A stretch of DNA of 64,000 nucleotides from Flavobacteriaceae bacterium (GCA_003443635.1 CP031964.1:186001-250000), one strand, 5' to 3'; counted from the first letter of the stretch, positions 35,298 to 45,907 are shown. Made by a program: numbers and translations. The notes: a model not told the origin generated them from the letters alone.

Positions 35298-36371
35298 TTA
35301 AAATAATTTTAATTGTCTATTTTTATATTGCTCATGGAGAGCTAGGTTAAACTCAGGAATCTCTTTATTTTTAAAATATTTTCGCCTTGCCAATTGCATT
35401 AACAATGCAATTTGTTCTGCTATTTTACCTTCACCGCTCATTCGTTTTCCAAAACGACTATCATTAAGTTTACCATTATGACAACTTTCTATCTGATGTA
35501 ACACTTTATCTGCACGATCTGGCATAGTTTTACGAATCCAATCTGTAAAAATTTCACCAATAACTCCATTTAATCTTACAATAGTATGACTAATAGATCT
35601 TGCTCCATAATCTGAAGCTGCTTTTGCTAAAGATAAAATTTCATGACTATTGATAGATGGAATTATAGGTGCTAACATTACATTTACTGGAATCCCATTA
35701 TCACTCAATATCCTTACTGTTTCTAATCTCTTTTTAATAGTAGCTGTACGTGGTTCTAAAACACGTCTAGTATCTTCCAATAATGATGTTATAGATATAT
35801 TCACTTTTATTAAATTATCTTTTGCAAGTGTTTTTAAAACTTCTAAATCGCGAAGGATTAAAGCATTTTTAGTAATAATACCTACAGGGTGCTTATATTT
35901 TAAAAATATTTCAAGACATTGTTTAGTAATCTTAAATCGTTTTTCTGCTGGTTGATAGCAATCTGTATTCCCAGACATTATAATAGGATGTGCCTTCCAA
36001 GAGTTTTTTTTTAATTTGTTTTCCAAAAGTTTTGGAGCATCTTTTTTTACCAAAATACGTCGCTCAAAATCCAATCCAGCACTATAGCCCCAAAATTCAT
36101 GACTATTACGGGCATAGCAATAAATACATCCGTGTTCACAACCTTGATAAGGGTTCATAGAATACAATAGTTTCATATCTGGGCTATCAACCTTATTCAC
36201 TATGGTTTTAGGAAATACTTCTAAATAACGTGTTGTATTTTTATCAAACACTTCCTGCTCTTTATGGCAAAATTCTAAGAAATCATTTCTAGTTTCGTGG
36301 CTGAGTTCAAAGAAACGATTATGCACATTACGTTGTGCTCCTCGTCCTTTAATAGTGGACTTGAAGGTCAT
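35298..36371 (-). CDS. PA0069-family radical SAM protein (SplB-like)
   Basis: The 357-residue product has the radical SAM cluster motif CEHGCIYC (Cys78, Cys82 and Cys85) preceded by NPYQG. Later segments such as MSGNTDCYQPAEKRFKITKQ and VMLAPIIPSINSHE match the PA0069 group, which is related to spore photoproduct lyase. The reaction of this group is not established; roles in DNA or nucleotide chemistry are proposed by similarity only. It is transcribed alone on the minus strand. An N-terminal segment (GRGAQRNVHNRFFELSHE) typical of the group supports the start. Confidence 0.9.
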   Translation of the reverse strand: MTFKSTIKGRGAQRNVHNRFFELSHETRNDFLEFCHKEQEVFDKNTTRYLEVFPKTIVNKVDSPDMKLLYSMNPYQGCEHGCIYCYARNSHEFWGYSAGLDFERRILVKKDAPKLLENKLKKNSWKAHPIIMSGNTDCYQPAEKRFKITKQCLEIFLKYKHPVGIITKNALILRDLEVLKTLAKDNLIKVNISITSLLEDTRRVLEPRTATIKKRLETVRILSDNGIPVNVMLAPIIPSINSHEILSLAKAASDYGARSISHTIVRLNGVIGEIFTDWIRKTMPDRADKVLHQIESCHNGKLNDSRFGKRMSGEGKIAEQIALLMQLARRKYFKNKEIPEFNLALHEQYKNRQLKLF

Positions 36372-36474
36372 AATAATAAAAATAAAGTGTGGAATTACTC
36401 TTTAAAATTACTTATTATTTAAATTGAAATCTAAATGTTAAAAATGGTTTATTAACAAAATGCCAAATACATGA

Positions 36475-37257
36475 TTACTTACCAGGAAAATCTGCTTTAC
36501 GCTTTTCTAAAAAAGCTGTAGTTCCTTCTTTAAAATCTTCTGTACCAAAACAGTTTCCAAATTCTTTAATTTCGGTATCAAAACCATTAATGCCATCTTT
36601 AAAGTTTGCGTTAACAGCTTTTATTGCCGCACCTATAGCTACTGACGAGTTGCGCATAATTTTATTAGCTAATTTTTTGCAAAATGTCAATAACTCATCT
36701 TGAGCTTGTATATAGTTTACCAAACCATAAGATAATGCTTGATTGGCATCTATCATTCCTGCTGTCATTATCAATTCCATAGCACGTCCTTTACCAACTA
36801 ATTGTGGTAATCGTTGTGTCCCTCCATATCCAGGAATAACTCCTAAGGATACCTCTGGAAGCCCCATCTTGGCATTCTCACTCGCTACTCTAAAATGACA
36901 TGCCATAGCTAACTCTAGTCCTCCTCCTAAAGCAAAACCATTAATTGCAGCTATTACTGGTGTCGATAAGTTATCTACTAAATTAAATAACAAGCTTTGT
37001 CCTTGAGCTGCTAACTGCTCTCCTTCATTTACATTAAAATCTGCAAATTCACTAATATCAGCACCTGCTACAAATGCTTTTTCTCCACTTCCGGTAATAA
37101 TAATTACTTTTATGTTTGGATCTGCCTCAGCTGTGTTAAAAGCATCATTAAGTTCACTTATAGTTGCTTTATTAAGTGCATTAAGTTTTGTAGGTCTATT
37201 TATAGTAATCGTAGCAATTCCGTTTTCGGTTTGTGATAAAATATTTTCGTAATTCAT
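36475..37257 (-). CDS. Enoyl-CoA hydratase/isomerase family protein
   Basis: The 260-residue crotonase-fold enzyme has the oxyanion-hole segment AFVAGADISEFADF and the catalytic region ALGGGLELAMACHFRVASEN, with PEVSLGVIPGYGGTQRLPQL carrying the second Glu. These are the residues of true 2-enoyl-CoA hydratases. It would hydrate enoyl-CoA in fatty-acid breakdown or a related path. It lies 14 bp downstream of a histidine kinase gene on the same strand, so the two are probably co-transcribed, though no functional link is evident. Confidence 0.9.
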   Translation of the reverse strand: MNYENILSQTENGIATITINRPTKLNALNKATISELNDAFNTAEADPNIKVIIITGSGEKAFVAGADISEFADFNVNEGEQLAAQGQSLLFNLVDNLSTPVIAAINGFALGGGLELAMACHFRVASENAKMGLPEVSLGVIPGYGGTQRLPQLVGKGRAMELIMTAGMIDANQALSYGLVNYIQAQDELLTFCKKLANKIMRNSSVAIGAAIKAVNANFKDGINGFDTEIKEFGNCFGTEDFKEGTTAFLEKRKADFPGK

Positions 37258-37271
37258 AAAAGCCTTATTTT

Positions 37272-38723
37272 TTATTCTACAGGGAAGGTAACTTTAAACA
37301 TAGTTCCTTTGGTTTCTTGAGATACAAAAGTAATACTTCCTCCATAGGTTTCCACAATATTTTTAATCATTGGTAAACCTAATCCCATTCCACTAGATTT
37401 TGTAGTAAATTTAGGTTCAAACACTTTTGGTTTATTCTCTTCGGTAATCCCATTTCCGTTATCCTCAACAGTAATAATAACATTTTCATTCTGAAGTGAT
37501 ACATCTACATTTATTTTAGGAGATCGTGTATCTGGAACGGATTGAATGGCGTTTTTCACCAAATTGGTAACTACACGTATTAATTGTGTCCTATCAAATT
37601 TTGCAATAATCTCTTTTTGAGAGGTGTTAAATGTAATGTCATTTTCTGGAAAAATATCTAATGCCAAAGTAATGACTTCAATCACATTAAACATTTCGTT
37701 TTGTTGCTCAGGCATTTTTGCGAAATTTGAAAATGCCGATGCTATCGAACTCATTGTATCGATTTGTTGGATTAAAGTTTTACTATATTCATCTACTTTT
37801 TGATGTACATTTTTATCTTCTGGATTAAATTTACGCTGAAAACTCTGTACACTTAATCGCATGGGTGTTAATGGGTTTTTAATTTCGTGAGCTACTTGTT
37901 TGGCCATCTCTCTCCATGCTTGTTCACGTTCACTTGTTGCTAATTGCACCGCACTTTCTTCTAGTTCATCAATCATACTATTATAAGCTTCAATTAAGTT
38001 ACTCACTTCTTCACTAGCGCCTTTAAGGTTTATTTTTTCATTACGCTTTTCTAATCGCGTCACATTCATTTTTTCACTTATTGTTTTAAGTGATTTAGTG
38101 ATATATTTAGATACAAAATAAGCAAACGATATTGCAACCAATAGCATTACAAAATAAGCGATGCTCAATCGTAATAAAAATGCTCTAAGTTCGGCATCAT
38201 TAAATGAGTCGTCTTCAAAATAAGGAACATTTAAAATGCCTAAAGGTTTGGATTTAGAATCTGTAAATATGGTATATGATGATTGGATGTTACTCCCTAA
38301 AGTTTCACTTTCTTCCACATAACGTTTTTCCAAGCTTTGATTTAAATTGTTTAATGCATTTGTTGAAATACATTTAGTAAGCGAATCACTCTCAAATGAG
38401 GGTTTTGAACTTTTGATAAGTGTTCCTCCTAAATCGTATAAATTAAAAGGAACATTTTGAATATTAGCAATCTCATAAATTTTTTCTTTAAAAATTAACC
38501 CTAGCTGATCTGTTTCTATAGGATATGTTGTTTCTTCTAAAACATAATCTATACTAGATAGCAATTGTTTTTCCTTACGTTCTAAACGTTGCGCATGATA
38601 ATCTTTAGATTGCTGATTATACTGATAAAGCGTTACTAATGCAATTAAAATAGATGCCACTACTACAAGTAGTATCATGTATATAAAAATACGAGATCGT
38701 AAAGAGAGTTTTTTTGACGCCAT
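37272..38723 (-). CDS. Sensor histidine kinase
   Basis: The 483-residue kinase has a first membrane helix at about 10-32, a periplasmic sensor domain of about 140 residues, a second helix at about 180-203, a HAMP-like segment, and a HisKA box with the phospho-acceptor His279 (QVAHEIKNPLTPMRL). The ATPase N box is NLVKNAIQSV, followed by DNGNGI and GMGLGLPMI. The NPLTPM wording is typical of NtrB/NtrY-like kinases. No response regulator is adjacent, so the partner lies elsewhere. It sits between hemJ (71 bp upstream) and the enoyl-CoA hydratase gene. Confidence 0.92.
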   Translation of the reverse strand: MASKKLSLRSRIFIYMILLVVVASILIALVTLYQYNQQSKDYHAQRLERKEKQLLSSIDYVLEETTYPIETDQLGLIFKEKIYEIANIQNVPFNLYDLGGTLIKSSKPSFESDSLTKCISTNALNNLNQSLEKRYVEESETLGSNIQSSYTIFTDSKSKPLGILNVPYFEDDSFNDAELRAFLLRLSIAYFVMLLVAISFAYFVSKYITKSLKTISEKMNVTRLEKRNEKINLKGASEEVSNLIEAYNSMIDELEESAVQLATSEREQAWREMAKQVAHEIKNPLTPMRLSVQSFQRKFNPEDKNVHQKVDEYSKTLIQQIDTMSSIASAFSNFAKMPEQQNEMFNVIEVITLALDIFPENDITFNTSQKEIIAKFDRTQLIRVVTNLVKNAIQSVPDTRSPKINVDVSLQNENVIITVEDNGNGITEENKPKVFEPKFTTKSSGMGLGLPMIKNIVETYGGSITFVSQETKGTMFKVTFPVE

Positions 38724-38794
38724 TAATGGGTTTTACTATAGCAATTTAAAGATTTTATTTCAACATTGCATGTAGCAACAATAATTAAGCCATT

Positions 38795-39346
38795 TTAAGC
38801 TTCTGGGTTCTTTTCTCGAATTCGTTTATAAAGTCTAATTCCTAACATTAAAAGAATCATTAAAACTAAAATCCCTAAGGTTCCGAAAATCCAATTAATA
38901 CTGCTTTTTAAAATAACTAAAAACACTATTGAAAATAGAATAATAGTAGCACCTTCATTCCAAAAACGCATGAATTTAGAAGTATATCTTACATCATCAA
39001 TTTGTAATTGCTTAAAAATTTGATGAGTTTTTAAATGATATATTATTAAAAGTAAAACAAACCCTAACTTAACTTGCATCCATCCTTGTTGCAAAAATGA
39101 AGGAATAGTAATAAGCAATAAAATCGCAAAAATAATTGCTAGTATTGCAGATGGCCAAGTAATAATAAACCATAAACGTTTTGCCATTATTTTTAACTGC
39201 TTCCCTAAAATTTCTTTCTCTGGAGGTGGTTTATGGAATGCCTCTATTTGATAAATAAAAAGTCTCGGAATATAAAACAATCCTGCAAACCAAGTAATTA
39301 CAAAAATTAGATGCAAAGCTTTTATATAATTATAATAGGCTTCCAT
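38795..39346 (-). CDS. hemJ: HemJ, protoporphyrinogen IX oxidase
   Basis: The 183-residue protein has four to five membrane helices and the HemJ family features: His12 in KALHLIFVITWFAGLFYIPR and Lys93 in WMQVKLGFVLLL, the two residues known to be essential in the family. It oxidises protoporphyrinogen IX to protoporphyrin IX in the inner membrane, the step between HemF and HemH. The other pathway enzymes are encoded at 43947-54482 and no hemG or hemY is seen, so this is the likely enzyme for that step. It begins a minus-strand run with a histidine kinase gene. Confidence 0.88.
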   Translation of the reverse strand: MEAYYNYIKALHLIFVITWFAGLFYIPRLFIYQIEAFHKPPPEKEILGKQLKIMAKRLWFIITWPSAILAIIFAILLLITIPSFLQQGWMQVKLGFVLLLIIYHLKTHQIFKQLQIDDVRYTSKFMRFWNEGATIILFSIVFLVILKSSINWIFGTLGILVLMILLMLGIRLYKRIREKNPEA

Positions 39347-39450
39347 AATATTGCATTTTAAGTTTCATATACTTCACAGTTTTACTCAACAAAGTAATTA
39401 TTTTAATTTACGAGTTACTGTTATTTATTACAAACAAAATTGATAAGTTT

Positions 39451-42400
39451 TTAATCTTCTAAAGACAAAAAGTTTAAGTTTTTAGTATTAAAACTTGCAT
39501 TAAATGCTTTGATTTCATTATCTACTAGTTCATTAAATTTATCCAGCTCTTGCTTTATCTTTCCTGACAATTCATTTTTAACAGCAATATCTTGTGCTGT
39601 AGGTGCAAAATCACCACGGCTAACTAAAGCATTTAAATGCCCTAATTTATTGGTTAATCGAATTGGAAAGTTTAACGGATCTTGACCACTTCTGTTTTGT
39701 GTTTGATACAATGCTTTTTCAATGCTTGAAAACTTTTCTTTAAGTTCTTTTGCTTTTTCAACCAAACCTTTCACATTAACATCATCTTTATATTGTGTTT
39801 GAAAAGCACTTAATTTTTTATTGATACTTCTAATCTTTTTAATGGATTGATGCGCTTCATCCATAGTTACATTAACATCTTTAATAAATTGGAATTGTTG
39901 TTGCATATCTGATAGTGTGCTTTCTGCCCTAGGGTCTGCTAATATGGTAAATGGTTGCGACATCACTTCTCCATTAACATTCAAATTCACTTTGTACTTA
40001 CCAGGGGTTGCACGAGGTCCTCGTAAGCTAGCAGACCACAAAATCATTCCTGGTAAAAGTTCTGCACCATCATATGTCATATTCCAAACAAATTGATTTC
40101 CTCCTTTTTCAACTTTTAAAACATTCTCTTTTTTGTTTTTTGTGCTAAACGTTTTAATTGTATCACCTTTTGTGTCAAAATAAGTTAACGACACCTCATC
40201 ATCATCTTTATAATCTTTAAGATTAAAATAAGTCATTACACCATTAGGATGATTGGTTCCTGTTGTTCTGCTTCCAGCTCTACTTCTACCGCGCATTCTG
40301 TATGTGTCTTTTGGTTTGAATAATTTAGTGTCATTCTTTCCTTCATACAACTGGTGAAGCACAGTTAAATCATCAATAATCCATAAGCTTCTTCCTTGTG
40401 TTGCTACAATTAAATTATTCTCTTTAATTGTTAAATCTGTAATAGGTACAATTGGTAAATTTAACTGGAAAGGGTTCCAATTTTTACCATCATTAAACGA
40501 AATATACATCCCAGTTTCTGTTCCTGCATATAGTAATCCTTTACGTTTTGGATCTTCACGGACTACTCGTGTAAAATGTTCTGGATTAATACCATTTGTA
40601 ATTTTTGTCCATGTTTTCCCATAGTTTGTTGTTTTATATAAGTATGGAGCAAAATCACCTGTTTTATATTTTGTTCCAGCTATATAACAAGTTCCTTCAT
40701 CAAATGCTGAAGGCTCAATACTATTAATCATCATCCATTCTGGCATGCCTTTAGGTGTTACATTATCCCAGTTTTGGCCGCCGTCTTTAGACACATGAAT
40801 TAACCCATCATCACTTCCTACCCAAAGTAACCCTTCTGTTATTGGTGATTCTTGAGCTGCAAAAATAGTACAGTAATATTCTACAGATGTATTATCTTGT
40901 GTAATTGGCCCTCCTGATGATTTTAATTTTTCAGGATCATTTCGTGTTAAATCAGGACTTATTACTTTCCAAGAAGCGCCTTCATTTTCTGAAACATGAA
41001 CACTTTGAGAAAAAGTATACAATCGATTAGGGTTATGTCTGGAAAATATAATTGGAAAGTTCCATTGGAAACGGTATTTCATATCTTCGGCACCATGTCC
41101 CATTGGATTGTCAGGCCATACATTAATAGCTCTTGTAGTTCCTGTTTTATGATTTACACGTGTTAAAAACCCATCATAACTACCACCATAAACAATATCA
41201 TTATCTTCTGGGTCTACTGCTATATGTGCTGATTCTCCACCAGCTGTACTTTCCCAATCATCTTCTGTAATTGCACCGCCATCTGTTCTATGCGGTATTC
41301 TTATAGTAGAATTATCTTGTTGTGCTACATAAATGCGATATGGAAAATGATTATCTGTTGTTACTCTATAAAACTGAGATGTCGGTTGGTTATAATACGT
41401 ACTCCAAGTCTCGCCACCATCATAACTGATCTGAGCACCACCATCATCTCCAATAATCATACGCTTTGGATTCTCAGGTGCTATCCACAAATCATGATGA
41501 TCGCCATGAGGAGCATTATAGGTATTGAATGTTCTTCCTCCATCTGTACTTTTATGATATTGTACATTTAAAACATATACTACATCTACATTTTTAGTGT
41601 CTGCATACAAACGCGTATAATACCAAGCACGTTGACGAAGTTTACGCTCACTATTAACTTGCGTCCATGTATCTCCGCCATCATCACTTCTATATAAACC
41701 TCCTTTATCTTTATTTTCAATAATTGCCCATACACGTTGGTTATTTACTGGGGATACTGTTACTCCAATAATTCCTAATGTTCCTTCAGGAAAACCTTCT
41801 TTTTTAGAAATTTCTGTCCATGTTTCTCCACTATCTGTACTTTTCCAAAGTGCAGAACCTTCTCCTCCAGAGCTTAAACTATAAGGGGTACGTTGTACAC
41901 GCCATGTCGATGCGTATAATATTCTTGGATTTGTAGGATCCATAATCAAATCAACAACTCCAGCATGCTCATTAGAAAATAATGTTTTACGCCACGTTTT
42001 CCCTCCATCTATACTTTTATAAACCCCACGTTCTTGCGTTGGCTTGTATATATTTCCTAATACACCAGCATATACAATATCTGAATTTGTTGGGTGCACT
42101 GCAATACGTGGTACATGACGAGAATTCTTTAATCCTGCTGATTGCCATGTTTTACCAGCATCTACACTCTTCCAAATACCATATCCTGAAGACACATTTC
42201 CTCTTACTGTTTTTTCTCCACCTCCAACATAAATAACATTTGGGTCACTTTTTGAAACAGAAATAGCTCCTATACTTCCTCCAAAATAGCCGTCAGATAT
42301 ATTTTGCCATTCACGTCCTCCATTAGTTGTTTTCCATATACCGCCTCCAGTAGATCCAAAATAAAATAAATTAGGTTGATTTGGCACACCAGTTACTGCT

Positions 42401-42540
42401 GCACTACGCCCGCCTCTAAACGGTCCTAATAACCTGTACTCTATAGCATCGTATTGTGCTTCGTCAAATTGCTGTGCATTACTTTGGGGAATCGATAAAA
42501 ATAAAAGTAGCATCACTACTATAGATGTAGAAAATCTCAT
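39451..42540 (-). CDS. Sortilin/BNR-repeat beta-propeller secreted protein
   Basis: The 1029-residue product has a signal peptide ending near PQSNAQ. About residues 35-735 carry repeated BNR/Asp-box words (STDGGRTF, KSVDAGKTWQSAG, KSTDSGETWTEIS, RSDDGGDTWTQV, SKDGGQNWDNV), which form the beta-propellers of the VPS10/sortilin group. The C-terminal 280 residues contain a beta domain and a coiled-coil-like helix (KKIRSINKKLSAFQTQYKDD). Such proteins are common in Flavobacteriia, probably periplasmic or exported, with unknown ligand. No PorSS-type C-terminal sorting domain is obvious. It is transcribed alone. Confidence 0.88.
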   Translation of the reverse strand: MRFSTSIVVMLLLFLSIPQSNAQQFDEAQYDAIEYRLLGPFRGGRSAAVTGVPNQPNLFYFGSTGGGIWKTTNGGREWQNISDGYFGGSIGAISVSKSDPNVIYVGGGEKTVRGNVSSGYGIWKSVDAGKTWQSAGLKNSRHVPRIAVHPTNSDIVYAGVLGNIYKPTQERGVYKSIDGGKTWRKTLFSNEHAGVVDLIMDPTNPRILYASTWRVQRTPYSLSSGGEGSALWKSTDSGETWTEISKKEGFPEGTLGIIGVTVSPVNNQRVWAIIENKDKGGLYRSDDGGDTWTQVNSERKLRQRAWYYTRLYADTKNVDVVYVLNVQYHKSTDGGRTFNTYNAPHGDHHDLWIAPENPKRMIIGDDGGAQISYDGGETWSTYYNQPTSQFYRVTTDNHFPYRIYVAQQDNSTIRIPHRTDGGAITEDDWESTAGGESAHIAVDPEDNDIVYGGSYDGFLTRVNHKTGTTRAINVWPDNPMGHGAEDMKYRFQWNFPIIFSRHNPNRLYTFSQSVHVSENEGASWKVISPDLTRNDPEKLKSSGGPITQDNTSVEYYCTIFAAQESPITEGLLWVGSDDGLIHVSKDGGQNWDNVTPKGMPEWMMINSIEPSAFDEGTCYIAGTKYKTGDFAPYLYKTTNYGKTWTKITNGINPEHFTRVVREDPKRKGLLYAGTETGMYISFNDGKNWNPFQLNLPIVPITDLTIKENNLIVATQGRSLWIIDDLTVLHQLYEGKNDTKLFKPKDTYRMRGRSRAGSRTTGTNHPNGVMTYFNLKDYKDDDEVSLTYFDTKGDTIKTFSTKNKKENVLKVEKGGNQFVWNMTYDGAELLPGMILWSASLRGPRATPGKYKVNLNVNGEVMSQPFTILADPRAESTLSDMQQQFQFIKDVNVTMDEAHQSIKKIRSINKKLSAFQTQYKDDVNVKGLVEKAKELKEKFSSIEKALYQTQNRSGQDPLNFPIRLTNKLGHLNALVSRGDFAPTAQDIAVKNELSGKIKQELDKFNELVDNEIKAFNASFNTKNLNFLSLED

Positions 42541-42595
42541 ATTATGTAATGGTTTAATTTTTGAAGTTCTAAATGTACTAATTTAATAGTATTAC

Positions 42596-43945
42596 TTAAA
42601 CCTTTGGTTGTAATTTTAACTTCACTTCTCTATTTAAAAAGTAACCTGTAACTATAGTTGATAAGACATCTGATATTGGAAATGTTATCCAAACACCCAA
42701 TTCACCATAAAACTTAGGAAGAATTAAAATAAGAGGTATAAAGAAAAAACCTTGTCGTGTTAAGGTTAATAGTAATGCTGGAATCGCTTTACCAACAGCT
42801 TGAAAATAAGCTCCTCCAATAAATTGAATTGCTATTATTGGAGTTGCTGCAAATACCCATCGCATTGCGCTAGGGGTTTCTTTTAGAACAGCTTCATCTG
42901 ATGTAAATACTCTTGTAATTGCTTCAGGGAACACCATTAATATTATAAAAATTAACGTAGCTAAAATCATAGCATATTTCGTTGCTGTGTTAATTGTTTC
43001 TCTAACTCTTTTATATGCATTAGCTCCATAATTAAATCCAGCAATAGGCAAAAATCCTTGAGTGATACCATACACAGGAAATAATGCAAACATTAACATT
43101 CTCCCTACAATAGCATATGCAGTAACAGAGGTTTCGCCACCTAAATCGAATAAAATATTATTCATAAATAAATAAGTCAAGCTTACTACGGCTTGTCTTG
43201 CTAGAGTAACAAAACCTAGAGAACCTATTTCTGAAATAATGGAGTAATCAAATTTAAAATGTGATATATTAATTTTTAATTCAGAGTGTTTTGAAAGGAA
43301 AAACCAAGTTATAAATCCGAAGCATAAAATATAAGAACCTGTGGTCGCCCAAGCGGCACCTGCCATTCCAAAGTCCAAAATATTAATAAAAATATAATCT
43401 AAAAGTAAATTTCCAACAGATGGAATGAGCATTGCATACATTGCAAATTTTGGCTTCCCTTCTGCTCTAATAACAGTATTTCCAGCCATTGCTAATGCTA
43501 AAACTGGAACTCCATAAAGCACGATTCTATAATATATTTTTGCAGGCTCAAAAATAGCTCCCTTTCCACCAAACATTGGAACTATAGAATTTATAAAATA
43601 TAGTCCTACTAATACAAAGCTTAATGATAGCAAAAGTGTAAGCGCTATCTGATTTCCAAATGTTTTAAGTGCTTTTTGTTTTTGATTAGCTCCTAAAGCT
43701 CTTGATATAATTGATGATCCTCCTACACCAATTGACATCCCCAAAGCTGCTATAAAAAACGATACAGGAAGCACAATATTTATTGCAGCAATTGCAGTAG
43801 GACCAATCCAATTTCCCACAAAAATAGTATCCACTAAAATATTAAGAGACATTACTAAAATACCTATAGAAGCTGGTACTGCCTGCTTTATAAGTAATTC
43901 CCCTATAGGTTTTGTCCCTAAATCTTGTGAGCTGGTCTTTGACAT
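42596..43945 (-). CDS. MATE family efflux transporter
   Basis: The 449-residue inner-membrane protein has about twelve helices in two similar halves and typical MATE segments (KQAVPASIGILVMSLNILVD, IGVGGSSIISRALGANQ). MATE pumps expel cationic compounds using Na+ or H+ gradients; the substrate is not predicted. It starts 1 bp after the hemH stop on the same strand. Co-transcription with hemH could link it to porphyrin handling, but that is inference. Confidence 0.9.
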   Translation of the reverse strand: MSKTSSQDLGTKPIGELLIKQAVPASIGILVMSLNILVDTIFVGNWIGPTAIAAINIVLPVSFFIAALGMSIGVGGSSIISRALGANQKQKALKTFGNQIALTLLLSLSFVLVGLYFINSIVPMFGGKGAIFEPAKIYYRIVLYGVPVLALAMAGNTVIRAEGKPKFAMYAMLIPSVGNLLLDYIFINILDFGMAGAAWATTGSYILCFGFITWFFLSKHSELKINISHFKFDYSIISEIGSLGFVTLARQAVVSLTYLFMNNILFDLGGETSVTAYAIVGRMLMFALFPVYGITQGFLPIAGFNYGANAYKRVRETINTATKYAMILATLIFIILMVFPEAITRVFTSDEAVLKETPSAMRWVFAATPIIAIQFIGGAYFQAVGKAIPALLLTLTRQGFFFIPLILILPKFYGELGVWITFPISDVLSTIVTGYFLNREVKLKLQPKV

Positions 43946-43946
43946 T

Positions 43947-44978
43947 TTAGATTGCTACTTCAGCTTCTGACCAGGTATTAATCCAATTTGCAAGTAATGC
44001 TACCCATTCATTACTATCATTTAAACATGGGATAGTTGTAAATTGTTTTCCACCCATTTCATGAAAGATTTCTTGACCTTCCATTGCAATTTCTTCAAGA
44101 GTCTCTAAACAATCACTTACAAAAGCTGGTGTCACGATTGCCATATTTTTAACACCTTCTTTTCCTAAACGTTCTATTGTTCTATCTGTGTATGGTTGTA
44201 ACCAAGGATCAAACCCTAATCGAGATTGGAAAGAAGTTGAAAATGCACCTTCTTGAAACCCTAATTTCTCACTTACCAATCGAGTTACTTCTAAACATTG
44301 ATGCCGATAGCAAAATTCATGAGCTTTTGAAGGTGTTATACAACAACTACCATCTATTTTACAATGTGACTTTGTTATATCACTCTTTTTAATATGCCGT
44401 TCTGGAACACCGTGATATGAAAATAAAATATGTTCATATTCCTTTCCTTTTAACGATTCCTTAATAGAATTTGATAATACTTCGATATAATCTGCTTTAT
44501 TATAAAATGCAGGAACGGATTCAATCTTTAATTCGGGAAAAGATTCTTGCCTTATTTCTTCAGCTAAAACAGTAATGGTTTCTGTAGTTGCCATTGCAAA
44601 CTGTGGGTATAATGGAAATAATAAAACTTCTTTGACACCCTTATTTACCAGCTCTTGAAGTCCTTTTTTTATAGTCATACTGCCATAACGCATTGCTAAA
44701 GCTATGGGTAATTCTGTATGTTGCTGTACTTTTTGTTGTAATCGCTCAGAAAGTACAATTAATGGAGACCCTTCATCCCACCATATCTTTTTATATGCAG
44801 CAGCAGATGCCTTAGGTCGAGTATTTAAAATAATTCCTTTAACCAATAATGTTCTAGCTGCTAATGGTAGATCGATAACACGCTCATCCATTAAAAATTC
44901 TCCCAAATATTTTTTTACATCTTTTGGTTCTGGGCTATCTGGAGAGCCTAGATTAACGAGTAAAACTCCTTTTTTCAT
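43947..44978 (-). CDS. hemH: Ferrochelatase
   Basis: The 343-residue product has ferrochelatase landmarks: GVLLVNLGSPDSPEPKDVKK at the start, the His-containing FSYHGVPERH, and the C-terminal FVSDCLETLEEIAMEG. It inserts Fe2+ into protoporphyrin IX, the last step of heme synthesis. A CKIDGSCC segment (residues about 206-213) with nearby Cys residues could hold an iron-sulfur cluster, as in some other ferrochelatases, but this is not certain. It lies 11 bp after an AraC-type regulator gene and opposite the hemA operon. Confidence 0.95.
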   Translation of the reverse strand: MKKGVLLVNLGSPDSPEPKDVKKYLGEFLMDERVIDLPLAARTLLVKGIILNTRPKASAAAYKKIWWDEGSPLIVLSERLQQKVQQHTELPIALAMRYGSMTIKKGLQELVNKGVKEVLLFPLYPQFAMATTETITVLAEEIRQESFPELKIESVPAFYNKADYIEVLSNSIKESLKGKEYEHILFSYHGVPERHIKKSDITKSHCKIDGSCCITPSKAHEFCYRHQCLEVTRLVSEKLGFQEGAFSTSFQSRLGFDPWLQPYTDRTIERLGKEGVKNMAIVTPAFVSDCLETLEEIAMEGQEIFHEMGGKQFTTIPCLNDSNEWVALLANWINTWSEAEVAI

Positions 44979-44989
44979 TTCAATTTTTA

Positions 44990-45907
44990 TTATATTGATT
45001 GAATATATTTTTTTGGCGTGGTGCCATATTTCTTTTTAAAAGCAGCAATAAAATGGCTTGACGTGCTATAGCCAACTTTTAATCCAACTTCATTAACATT
45101 ATGCTCTCCAGACTCTAACAAACGACGTGCTACTTCCATTTTATAGTCAAACAGAAAACTGTACACCGAATCACCATAAATTTGTTTAAATCCCTCTTTT
45201 AGTTTTTTTAAATTTAAATTAATTTCGTCTGCTAATTCTTGAAGACTAGGAGGTTCTGCCATTCTAGAAATAATAATATCTTTCGCTTTTCTTATTTTAA
45301 TAACATTACTCTCATCTACTAAAAACGGGCATTGTTCTATATCTGCATCTTCACTTCTATTAAAATACAAGCTTAATAATTCGTAAGCTTTCCCTTTAAA
45401 GTAAAGTGTTTTTATTGATGGATTGAGGTTATAATTAATTAACTGATTTAGAACAATGGCCATTGAAGGTGAAATTTTACCATCAGTATAGTATTTTTTA
45501 TCTTTATTATCTTCACTTAAAAAAGTAATATAATCTGCTTCTTGTGAAAATAATCTGTGAAATTTTTTAATTGAAATTAAAATTGAAACTATCCAAGAAG
45601 ATGGCCTAATATCTAAATTAATAGGTAAATCACGCTGTGGATTATATAACAATAATGATTTTTCTTCTTGAATGTCAAGAACATATCTTCCATCATTAAA
45701 AACAAATTGACTTGATCCTTTTACACAAAAATGAAATTGAATAAAAGTATTATCTATAGCACGTTGAACGCCAGTGTTAATATCCCTTTCATTCTTATAA
45801 GTTAACACATAAAACCCATCATCTATTTTTGTTTCATTAAAAGTCCCTTTAGCGACATTTTTTAAACTTTCTTTAGCAATATTTTTATCTTCACTATTTA
45901 GATTCAT
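44990..45907 (-). CDS. AraC family regulator of the heme locus
   Basis: The 305-residue product has a C-terminal AraC DNA-binding domain (about 205-303; LQELADEINLNLKKLKEGFK and VNEVGLKVGYSTSSHFIAAF) after an N-terminal sensory region of about 190 residues. It diverges from hemA with 171 bp between the starts and is followed 11 bp later by hemH. A regulator between the two arms of a heme locus probably controls one or both; the signal is unknown. It is similar in layout to AraC regulators of iron or siderophore genes. Confidence 0.85.
   Translation of the reverse strand: MNLNSEDKNIAKESLKNVAKGTFNETKIDDGFYVLTYKNERDINTGVQRAIDNTFIQFHFCVKGSSQFVFNDGRYVLDIQEEKSLLLYNPQRDLPINLDIRPSSWIVSILISIKKFHRLFSQEADYITFLSEDNKDKKYYTDGKISPSMAIVLNQLINYNLNPSIKTLYFKGKAYELLSLYFNRSEDADIEQCPFLVDESNVIKIRKAKDIIISRMAEPPSLQELADEINLNLKKLKEGFKQIYGDSVYSFLFDYKMEVARRLLESGEHNVNEVGLKVGYSTSSHFIAAFKKKYGTTPKKYIQSI

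Noticed and set aside
41290..41571. 93-codon plus-strand frame in the sortilin-like gene
   Set aside because: It is antisense to a repeat-rich, clearly coding propeller; composition (Ile, Cys, Tyr) is typical of a shadow.
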